Of a stretch of 64,000 nucleotides of DNA, positions 49,801 through 61,800 are shown one piece after another (within the stretch, counting starts at the first letter, position 1; each line of letters begins with the position of its first letter). The stretch lies in contig WMCF01000035.1 of NCBI GenBank assembly GCA_009792885.1, forward strand, positions 323,616-387,615, written 5' to 3'. The position numbers and the translations under genes are program-made. This stretch comes from Eremophila alpestris peregrina (Eukaryota > Chordata > Aves > Passeriformes > Alaudidae). The notes below the pieces were generated by a model. The model was not told where the DNA came from, ran no database searches, and saw only the letters and a list, made by a program, of their open reading frames with translations.

Positions 49801-52800
49801 CTTTTTTTCTTTTCCTAAACAAACAAATAAAACACAAATCCCAAAGAGTCAGTGACAGAACTGTGTCTTTAAAGAAAACATGTATTCCACCAACAGAAGC
49901 TTAGTTTCAGGTCCTGTGTTGATTTGATCTCGGTTTGGAGTCTCCTGATTTTTTGGTAGCTAGTAACCAATTTGCAGGTAAAAAATGTTTTCCATAGGAC
50001 CAGCATTAGCAGAGATTGCAGAAAGCAGCAAATTAAGCCACTTCTGCAGAGCTTTATAAAAATCATTTAAGAATTGAAATCTACTAGCAACATCATTAGA
50101 ATTGGACTGGCAACTGCATTTTTTAAGATTAAGAGGGATGTAAATTGGTCTGAGGGCTCTGTAGAGAAGATATTTCATCTTTTAATTGCTGACACTTTTT
50201 TTGAGCTTTAAAGTTCCAGAAAATACTTCAGAATCTGATTCTGTAATCAAGTATTTTATTATTCAGGCAAAATTACAAAACAAAGCAGTAGAAATCTTTG
50301 AGTAGAGTTTTCTGTCTACAATATGTTTTAGCCTATGAATATATGAAACAGAAATGGCTTTTTATAGGTTTAGGTTGACAGGGAGTCAAGTTCATTTGTT
50401 TTAAGGTCTTTTATTACATGTAGTTAATCATGAGGTGGTGTTTTATTTTGAATTCAAGTTTTCCATAGATTAAAACTGAATATGTAGCTAAGCTCTTAGT
50501 GTCTGTGGCTTAATAACTCAAGATATCTTTGTTTCTGTTCTTGAATATAAACTTAATTTGTACTGCAATTTGTGGGGCTTTTTTGTTTGTTCCCCAGGTA
50601 ATGCAAGCCCCCGCTACATCAGATGCACATCCTACAATATCCCCTGCACCTCTGACATGGCCAAGCAGTCCCAGGTTCCCCTGGCTGCCGTCATAAAGCC
50701 GCTGGCCACGCTGCCGCCGGAGGAGGTGAGAACCGCGCAGTGACAGCCACCACGGGCACTGGGCATTGTACTGCCATTAAATGATCAGTGAGGTTGAATG
50801 AAAAGACACAACACACCTGTGGCATGAAGAGGAAAGTGACTGGAGCATTTGCTCATCTGCTCAGTGAATATGTTGTCTCTTAAACATGATCATAGATTTG
50901 GGGTAATTGAGAGAATTAAGAACAGACACCTTTACTGGCAGAAAATTTAAATTTTTGAGCTAAGTTCTTAGTTACAAAAGGTGGTTTGTACTGTGACTGC
51001 AACTTATAACTTGCATGAGTTCTGTCTCAATCATTTTAAAGTGCTTCCTGCTTGTTCTGGTGTTGAGAAGCTGCAGAAGTTGCCAAGCATCTTTTTCTGG
51101 TTTGGGTGCAAAAAGAACACTATAAGTAATAGTTCAAAAATGGTGTCACTATATAACAGTTTTGAGGACTTGCTGTACAGTGGGGTCAAGAGAGTAAGAG
51201 ATTGTGGTTATAATGTATTTCATGATGGAGTTCAAAAATAAGTCTTACCTGATGGAATTTTTTAAGGTAGATACTCTATATGCTTGAAAATATGGAATGC
51301 GATGACTGGCTTTGCTTTTGTCAAAAAGCTTGCTTTTTACAAGGGGAAGAGATAAGAAGTGAAGAATCATTTTCAGTCTTTTGTGTTCACATCTGATGGT
51401 GCAATGTGGTCATGTTCATCAAGCAAGCTACTGGCTAAGTGGGATAGCCCATTAATACTCCAGTCCTCAAAATAGTGCTGTGCTAGAGCTTGAATTGAAA
51501 AGCACTTAAACACTTGTTCAGGATTCCCATATCCCCTGCACTCTTTCCCACAGCTGCCAAATGCTTAATCCTTTAGCATGTACAGGGAGATAGAAATGAC
51601 CACACAATGCAGAGCTTAAAACTTTCTCTTCATCATTAAACCTTTCTTTTCATGTTTTTTCTCTTGCTTCCACAGACCCTTCCTTATTTGGTAGACCATG
51701 GAGAATCTGGTCCTGTCCGATGTAATAGGTGCAAAGCTTACATGTGCCCTTTTATGCAATTCATTGAAGGTGGGAGGAGGTTCCAGTGTTGTTTCTGCAG
51801 CTGTGTCACTGAGGGTAAGGTTTCTTCTGGAAATCCCTCTCTACTGGAAAAGTCTTTGAACAAGATGCAGGCAAATAAATCTTTATCATGTTATGTGAAT
51901 ACTATGATTTAGTATGTGTCTAGTCTTGTAAAAAATTATTGGAAGGCATGTTCAGTTCTGAATTTGTGTTCAAAGAGGTGCTTATGCATTGTAGTATTGT
52001 AGCAAATTTTTAATATGAGGTATTTGTAGTATAATGCCTGGTGGTTTAAAAGACTATTGTATTTTATTTGAAAATTTCAGAAGTATGGGGGTTTTTAACA
52101 GACTGACATATAGATCTAGTCAGTAGCATGTGTTAGGATTTTTTTTTCTCACAAAGCCTTTTTTTGTCTCACTAACACTCCTTAGAGATGAGATTGCAGT
52201 TAAATCTGCTACAGCTGAATAAGAATGTTCAGTACAGGCCAGTTAATATTAGTTGCTCTTCTAAATTAGTACAAAACATGCTTCCTTTAAGCAGAAGTCA
52301 CAATGAGCTGCTCATAACATGACATTTGTAGATTTGTTTTGTAGGCACAGTGGAATGTAAGGTACAATAAATCTTATGATGATGTTTTCTGTGTTCCATT
52401 TGGTAGCACTGATGGCTTTTAATGGACTGTTCTTACCTCCTCAGTGTTTGTGCTAGCCAAAACGAGGATTAGAAGTGGCAATTAGAATTGTCAAAAAACC
52501 ATTTTGTCTGGTGATTTTCTGCCTGCATGCACTCCCTGTCCTGCTCACTCAGCAGCTGTATGAAAGGCTGTACCTGTAACAACTGAGCAGAGGCAGAAAA
52601 GGGAGGGATGCTGAGAGAGTGCTGATGAAAGCAACACTCTGAAAACACAATGTAATTGTACCTAAAACTTGAGAACCATTTTTGTTTTCTCTGCAAATAC
52701 CATCAGGCAATTAGCTTGTATGGAATGTGTACTTGGAGTCAAGAGTGATAGATGCTTATGTATGGTCTTAATATCACTTTGTTTTCTTTTGAACTTTTGA

Positions 52801-55800
52801 AACTTGGAATGTTTAGAATAGCTTAAATGTGGTGAATACTGTCATTCCAGGTAATCTCCCCTGGAGCTGTATAGACAGCTGTACAGAGCCATATAGACAG
52901 CTCTAGCTGGAATAAATTCTGTCACCCGAGCAGTTCTGCAGGAGGGAGTGCCTGTCATGGCAGTTCTTGGGGTGTAAGGGAAATACTTTGTTTCTGCAGC
53001 TGACTTCTATAGGCAAAAATGTAGCTGAACTCTCATTTTATTTTTTGATACCTTGTACCAGCACGAAAGCACTGGGTGCTGGGCATGGGGTTGCACTTCT
53101 CTTCCTCCTTCTTAATCCACTGTAAGAAGTACTCTGCCTATGCTGATCAAAAGATTATGGCAGTCTCTGCACGCAGGAGTGCCTGAAGGCTTTACTCCTG
53201 TGCAGCACAGGAAGGGAAGGAAAAACTAACTTCTGTAGCAAAATAAGAAGCTCAGTAAGCTTTTAGTAAGTCTGATTTGAGTCAGATTGTAGCCTGTAGT
53301 TTGCCTCAACCTCTCTTTTAAGTAATTTGTTACTACTTATATGTGACAGTTAAATTTTTCCTTTGGACTAGATCCTTCAAAATGATCCTAGAAGTGTATT
53401 GTAGTGGTATTTCTGAAATGAACTGTAAAATGAGAATGGAAAGGAGATTGAAGAAAAGCATAACAGTAACTGTACTGTGTGCTGTCTGGTGCATGAGACA
53501 AACCAGAAGAAGTTTGTAATTTTTTGCTTTAATGATATTCTTAAATGGCATTAGTATTTTTAGTACTTGAGTGCTAGCCCAGAGTGGTAGTTCACTTTCC
53601 TGGAGTTCTGTTTGAAACAGCTGTTGTCATGTTGGCTCTCTACTCACATTGTTTCTTATAGGCTAATCACTGAGCTTAATGCTTTTTCCTTTCCCAGTGC
53701 CACCTCACTACTTCCAACATTTGGATCATACTGGAAAGAGAGTAGATTTCTATGACCGGCCTGAGTTATCACTGGGGTCCTACGAGTTTCTAGCTACAGT
53801 TGATTATTGCAAGGTACAGTGGTGTGTTTTTATTGCTGTATTTATTTTGCTTTTAAGTCAAAAGACTATTTTCTTGAAAGTAAGGAAGATGTGAATTGTC
53901 TGGGGCTGATTTCCAGCTGGCAGAGATAATTAACAGCATTAATCCAGCCCACTTTATTATGTAAAATAACATGCTTGTTTGCTTACTTACAAAACCAGTG
54001 GAGATCCTGATCACACATGACATAATAGAATTCTGTAGCTGTCTCTGTAATTTTTTTTGAGCAGTATAAGCAGCTGTAGCTGCACTTACCTTAGGAATTC
54101 TGCAGAAGGGATTCTTGTGCAGTAGTCCTTAGCAGAAAAGGGAATTGTAGGAGAGGTTCAATGCAAGTACAACAGTAACTATGCAATGTGCCACTGTTCC
54201 CTAAGGCAGACCTTACCTATTGAACATCAATTTCAAAGAGTGATAAAAAGCACAAGAATAGTGTGTGGAAATGTATATTTAAAAGCTAATTTGCTTTTAA
54301 ATTAAAGATTTAAATAAGGAATAGGGACAATAGGTGCAAGGTATTTATTAAAGCAACTTCCATCTCTGCTGAAATATTATGCTGAGAAAATAAATGCCTA
54401 AATGTTGTGAGTTGATACTGGTTGCCTTGTAATGCCTCTGGTTTACTTTGAGTTAAGACAAAAAGTCCAATTGTTTTCTAACAGCGTAAGAAGGATTTTG
54501 AATCAAACAAGATGTGATCTTCCCAGCTTTTTTGAAAGTTCTTCTGTTTTGCTTTTGTTCTGTTTTTGAGTGCTTGTTCTAGTATGGCCTATAGACTTCA
54601 GAAAACTATTGACTAAAACAAGTTTCTCATTCCCAAAGAAAGCCTGATTCTAAAGAAGGAAGGGTTGTAATCCTTGGAGAGGAAAATCTTTTACTTTATA
54701 TTGATGGAATCACCTATGACAAGAGTGGTCAGGTTCCAAAGTCTTGAGAAATGGCAGAAATCTTCCCTGTCTAATTTTGCAATGTAGCTTAGTCATGAAA
54801 ATGGATTATTTAGTTAGAACTGTTCTTCTCTGATCAATGGTAAAGTCAGTCTAGAGTATTTAATGCTGGTCCATTTCAAACATGGTATGATTACATGTCT
54901 ATTGGAAAAGGATAGGAGAGTGAGCTGAAGAAACAACTGCTGCTCATGCTTACAGAGGTACATGAAAGCAACTAAGTTTTGACCAGCATTGACGTGTCTG
55001 TGTCAGGGGGCTGTTACCTGAGCTGCATTACATGGCAATAGTGTGTTTTCTTCTCTTTTCCACAGAATAACAAGTTTCCTAGTCCACCTGCTTTCATTTT
55101 TATGATTGATGTGTCTTACAATGCTGTGAAGAGTGGCTTAGTGAGGCTAATATGTGAAGAATTAAAGTCACTCCTAGATTATCTGCCCAGGTAGGCATAT
55201 TGTGAACTACTGTAGTCAATGCAAATGTGGGATGCTGTTACTATTTCTCTTTAAAAATGATAGAAATCAAAAAATTATCTGATAATCTTGTAAAGCTTTT
55301 CTTCAGAAAAAGGCCAAGCAGAACATCTTTCTTATACCCTTCTAGGTGAAAATGAATTTTACTTCCTTTCATTTTTCCCTTAATGTGTGGGTTATGTGTG
55401 ATGGTTTATCTGTCTTGGATGTGAAGGCAAGTTTGTCTCTTACAGGGAGGGGAACATGGAGGAATCAGCCATTCGAGTGGGCTTTGTCACCTACAACAAG
55501 GTGTTACACTTCTACAACGTGAAGAGCTCACTGGCACAGCCACAGATGATGGTGGTCTCAGATGTGGCAGATATGTTTGTGCCTCTCCTTGATGGTTTTC
55601 TGGTGAATGTGAATGAGTCCAGGACAGTTATTGCCAGGTAAGATAAATTGATTTGCAATGTGTTTAGCAAAATACTTGTTTGGTAGATTCAAATGTGCTT
55701 AATTGCCATGTAAGTCACTCCATGTATTTTAATTTACTATACCCTTTGAGATTAAGCTAGCACAGTAGGATGGGGAAATTGAAGGGTTAAGGGATTGTTT

Positions 55801-58800
55801 GACTCATAGTCCAGCTTGGCAGAAAGTGTATGTAAGGGGAATTAGTGCAAAAGGGCATTTCTGAGGAGAGAAAAACAAACAAAATCCAAGCTCAAGAAAA
55901 TCCCCACCTAAAATAAAGCCACAGCAAAACACAGCTAGGATGATGCAGAGTGAAAGGTGCAAGAATACTGAATCACTGTCTTTAAGTCAGCTGCTTAAAT
56001 AACTGCAAACTGAGACAACAGGGATGTCCAATTTTGATTCTGTGGAGAAAACAGAATAAGTGGGATATAGAAGATAAAATCTGAAAGGAAAGAAAGAAGT
56101 TAGCGAAGTTTTGGCTAGCTATTCACCATGGTACTTGAACTGTAATTAATCTATGGTGTGTAGCTAACTACCTTTGGGAAATAGACCTGGAATTTAACGT
56201 TTTTAGAGAAAATTTCCAGCCTGCTTTTTAATGCATTAAACAAGCCTAAGTACAAAACTGTGGATTAAACCTATTAATCTTTGAGTAGTACACAAGATGC
56301 TTGGCAAACAGAGGCCAAATGTCACTAGTATTTCTTAAGAATTTACTTACCTCTGTATATGGGAATACATTAAAAGAAATACAGAGGAGCTGTGGAATAG
56401 GCATCAGTTGAGGCTATAGAGAAGGCACTGTGGATATGGATTACAGAAGCCAATAAAGAGCATTTTTGTAACAGAGGAGATGCCAAATACTGTAAAAGTT
56501 ATGCAAATTTACAGACATGTTAGAGGCTTCTGTTTAAACCACCTCACTCCTATAAATCATCAACTACACCTGTGTGGCTTTTTTTATTAAATGGGATCTT
56601 GATTTCCTCTTTTATGTCCTTGTTCTTTGCTAGTTTGCTGGATCAGATTCCAGAAATGTTTGCAGACACAAGAGAAACAGAAACTGTTTTTGCACCTGTG
56701 ATTCAAGCAGGGCTGGAGGCACTGAAGGTAAGTGAATGCATTTTTATGACAAATTGTTTTCAGCCAAGTACTCTGAAGTTCATATTCTGCTAACACACAA
56801 TAATAAGACAATTCTAAAGGTTTTGTAAGCTCCTTGTAGTATATGCACTGCATGTAGGGAGCATTTGGCTCATTCTGTGCATGAACATGAAGTGCATGAA
56901 CATTCTGTTTTGTGCAGCTATCTATATGTTCTTTATCCAATTCTTTTTAAAATATTTTTCCAAAGTGTAAGAACATGGCTTACTCTCAGTTGTCTGTCTT
57001 GGTTTTGCTTTAAACACTTTACAGAACCTACAGGGGAAAAAAAAGACCCTCCAGCATTAAAAAAGCAGGTGCTGAAGTCCGTTAAGTCTTATGGAGGTGT
57101 TCTGTAGTTTGGTGTCTTTTTAATCCTGTTCTCTGATAGAATCTTAAACAAAAGGAGAGAATATAATCTGTTGAAGTTGCATGCAACAATGTGCTAACCA
57201 AGTAAACTTTTCCTAAAGTTCTTCCATTGCAGTTCTTCATCCAGACAAAATTGCATGCATGGTTTAATTCTGACTTGTATCTACTGATCAAAGTGATTGC
57301 CTGTATGACTTCACCTAAACTGTTGACACAGTTCTATTTGTCTGTCACATCAGTCAGAGAATTGCTTTAGTTGGATAAGCCCAACCTTTAACCAATACTG
57401 CCAAGTCCTTCACTAAACCATGTTCCTAAGTGATACTTGTACACATCTTTTAAATATCTCTAGGGGTGGTAACTCCACCACTTCCCTGGGCAGCCTGTTC
57501 CAGTGCTTGACAACCCTTTCCATGAAGATGTTTTTCCCAATATCTAATCTAAAACTCTGCTGCTGCAACTTGAACCCATTTCCTCTTGTCCTATCTCATA
57601 TTACATGGGAGAAGAGGCTGACTCCCACCTGGCTACAGCCTCCTTTCAGGTAGTTGTGGAGAGCAAGGTGATCTTCCGTGAACCTCCCCTTTCTGCAGGC
57701 TGGACAACCTGACTTCTTTCTCTCACTCCTCAAGCAAGAATTGTGCTGCAGACCCTTAACCAGCTCCATAGCCCTTTTCTGAACATGCTGCAGCATCTCA
57801 GTGTCCTTGTAGTGAAGGGCCCAAAATGTCAAGGTGTAGCCTCACCAGTGCTGAGTACAGGGAAATGATCCTTAAAAGTATCTCTTAAATTCGGTTTTTG
57901 TTACAATTAATCAATCAAGAAATAGTAAAAGTTGTCATTGACTTTTTACATAATGCAGTGTCAGAGGAAGTAACCTATTAAACATTAGCTAGTGTTGGCA
58001 TAGGGTGTTGATTTAAAATCACTGATCTGGTGAAGCCTAGATTACAAAATTCTTTGCCCTTTCTGTGACTTTCTTCCACAAATTCAGTAGCTGCAAATCA
58101 GGGAAGAAGACAATGCAACATTTGCACAAAACCTTTTGTATCTGGGTCCTGCTTAGTGTTCTGTCTCCTTGGAGAAAGCCCTTTTCTCCCTGATGTGGAA
58201 TTAGCACAACTCCAGTAGAACTCAAACTTGCTCTTCTGTAACTGACTGGTAATTTGTGCTTCCTCTGTTGGACTCCAGTCACATAACCAAGTGACACTGA
58301 GCCTGTGTGTCTGGTAGAGTCACCCTGACATTAAAAGAGTGATGAGGTTGCTTGAATGTTCTTGAATCACAGCTTCCCTTACAATTTTTGTAAATGTTTC
58401 TAACCTCTGTTATTGCTCTCACTTTCCTGCAGGCAGCTGAGTGTGCTGGCAAGCTCTTCATTTTCCACACCTCTCTGCCCATCGCAGAGGCTCCAGGGAA
58501 GTTAAAGAACAGGGATGATAGGAAACTGATCAACACAGATAAGGAGAAGGTAATAATGGTTGGCATAATCCTTACATAAGGGTGTATATTATGCTCTTTA
58601 TGGAATAAAAAAACTGAAACAGCGTTTTAAAAATTACAAGGATAGCACATAATGTAACTGTCCCAGCTAATATCTTTTAACATTCCGCTTTTATCTTCTG
58701 TTCCCAAGCAGGGCTATGAAGACTTGACACATAAGGACAGCTCTAGTCTGAGAACAAGAAGAGTTAGCTCTAGATTATTATACAGGGTAAAATATCAAAT

Positions 58801-61800
58801 CTGGGTTAAAGTAAATGTGCTGAATTTACAATTAAAGCAAAATGTGTAGTAATTTTCATAATAATTAATGGTTCTTTAAAGGCAGAGTCAGGGTGAACTT
58901 AGATAGTTTTACTTTCCCTGAAGAAAGACTTAAAATCTAAAATAGTATTGTCTGGGATTATACACTGGATCTCACTTTGCTTTTCCTCCACAAACTTCTG
59001 ATGTCATCTCTGATTTCCTTTCTTAGACTTTGTTTCAACCACAGACAAGCTTTTACAACAACTTGGCCAAGGACTGTGTGGCCCAGGGCTGCTGTGTGGA
59101 TCTGTTCCTGTTCCCAAACCAGTACTTGGATGTGGCGACTCTGGGTGTGGTACCTTACCAGACAGGAGGCTCCATCTACAAGTATGCATATTTCCAGGTA
59201 GGAATGACACTGACTGAGACTGGTGTCTGATCCAAGTCAGAATTACTGTTTAGCTGAGAGTTCCTTTTTTTCATAGTGGGAACCATAGTGGAGAAGCACT
59301 TTGGAAGTAAATGGCTACTTAGATTTCAAGATAATCAGCAAAATTATTTGGTAGCTTTGTGTCTTTACAAAAACATCTCTGTTAATAACAAAACCCAACA
59401 GGAAGAGCTAGGCTGTTACCTCTTGGCACAATATTTTAGCAGCAGGCCACTGACCCTGATATCATGGCTGACTTTTAAAATAAGACCGCAGGAGGTAGTA
59501 CCTGGTTTTAAATTACTTCATGGTTTATGAAGCTGGTCTGATATATGGGAGTGTGAAACTTCAATTACTGCTTGCCTTCTAGCTGGAGACAGATCAGTAC
59601 AGATTCCTGAATGACTTGAGAAGGGATGTCCAGAAAGAAGTGGGATTTGATGCTGTAATGAGAGTGCGCACAAGCACAGGTGAGTGTTAACATGGAGGAG
59701 TCTTATGGTGGCTGTTAGCCTGGGGGAAACTTCAAGCATGTCTCATGGGAACAAAGACATTTTCCTGTCATTTAAAACATGGTGATCGGGCTGTCCCAAA
59801 AGCTCTGCTAAAGCTTTGGAATGCTAAGACTTTTGTTGAGACTGCAGAGATCCCTGTGGAAATCTGTCAGGATAACTTGGTGTCAGGGTCAGAAGGGTGG
59901 CTGTCTTGGTATACTGTTGAAAATGGTGGTTCATGTTGGGTTTTTCCCTCTTTTAGGTATTCGAGCAACTGACTTTTTTGGAGCTTTCTATATGAGCAAC
60001 ACAACTGATGTAGAGATGGCAGGTCTGGACTGTGATAAAACAATCACAGTGGAATTCAAGCATGATGATAAATTGAGTGAAGACAGTGGTGCACTGCTTC
60101 AGGTGAGGGGGGAGACTTTATAGAAGTGACAGTTAAACTGAATTATTAGACATTTCTGCAAGGAATTGTTTGTTCTGTCTTTCTGCATCTTACCATACCT
60201 TTGCAGCTTACTTGTTCTGAGGGTGACCTAGACTGCTTCAAATTACAGTCCTGTTTTCTAAGACCAGGTCCCTTAATACAACTTCTAAAATTGCTGCTTG
60301 TTACCTTTCATTGACCCTGATTCTTAGCATGTTCTTTTAGCTCACTGTTCAAGTCTTACATAGTTACCTTAATTGTTTATGCATCTGAGCTTTTAATGAA
60401 GTATATTCTAACCCTGCCCTTGTTATTGTAGCAGCACCTCATTTCTCTGTGTCCTGGCATTTTTGTCCCCTGCAGTGTGCTCTGCTGTACACGAGCTGTG
60501 CAGGACAGCGACGACTGCGCATCCACAACCTCTCGTTAAACTGCTGCACGCAGCTTGCTGACCTCTATCGCAACTGTGAGACCGACACCCTCATCAACTA
60601 CTTGGCTAAGTATGGTAAGGGTAGATGGAAACGAGAATTGCAGCCTTTAGCTGCTGCTGAAATGCCTGTTTATTCTTCCTGCTTCAAATGTCAGGTGGCA
60701 GTTCTGATACTTCCGTCAGTTATGGGAAAGAGCATAAAGCTGTGATGATTGTATTGCTGCTTAGGACGAGAGATACAGATGGGAGTGTAGGCTTATTCTT
60801 TATACAAATTCTTTTCTGAATATTTTTAATAACAGTTTGTATTGCCAGCTGTCTGAATTCATCCTTGTATTTATTTTCGGGCTGGTTTAGTTAATTCCTT
60901 AACTGTTGCAGAATTTTGCTCTGGCAATAGGAAATGGTAGCCCTTGTTCATAGATATGGGTTATGCACTGTACCCTATTTATTCTAACTTGCAGTAAAAA
61001 CCTAGAAATCCAACAGATTGAGAGTTGTGTATGTATATTGCCATTAAAATGAAACAGTCAATTTTCAGACCATTAATGGAAGATGGCCAATCTGTAAAAG
61101 GAGTTTTATAGAATGCCATGCTTTCAATTATGATAAGTATATTTTAAGTACATAGGAGATAGAGAGTTCAAGATCCAATAAAATTGAGTAAATGAGCTTC
61201 TTCAGGTTTTCAATAGGAATATATAATTTTCCTACAAGTTTGAAGCTGGAAGAATAAAGGTTTTCATAAAAAATAGTTGTTTAGATTTCCTTTGTTCAAG
61301 TAGTGTTGGGGTTTTGCTGTTCATGAGCATCACTTGACAGCAGTCCATCTCTGTCCTCTGTCTGTGCAGCATATCGTGGAGTCCTGAGTAGTCCAGTGAA
61401 GACTGTTCGAGATGCACTGATCAACCAGTGTGCCCAGATCCTGGCCTGCTATCGAAAGAACTGTGCTAGTCCCTCCTCTGCTGGCCAGGTAAGTTCCAGT
61501 GCTTTCTCTTGAATCCCAGGCTTGGAAATTAAAAAGTGATGACAGCTTCTTCTTACTTAGCCTGCTCAGAAAAAGACAATTCATTTTCTCAGCATAAATT
61601 TGCAAAGAGGAGACTCAGGAAAGTAGAGACACTACTACAAGTAAAGCTATAGTTGAGAGTGGCTTTTTGGACATCTGTTTGGAATCCAGGGAGCACTGCC
61701 TGCTTCAGGGAAAGGTTTTATGTTTCTTTTGCAGTCCATGATATAAGTAGACTATCAGCTTTCACTCCTCACAGCTGTACCACACTTGGTTGGTTCATGC

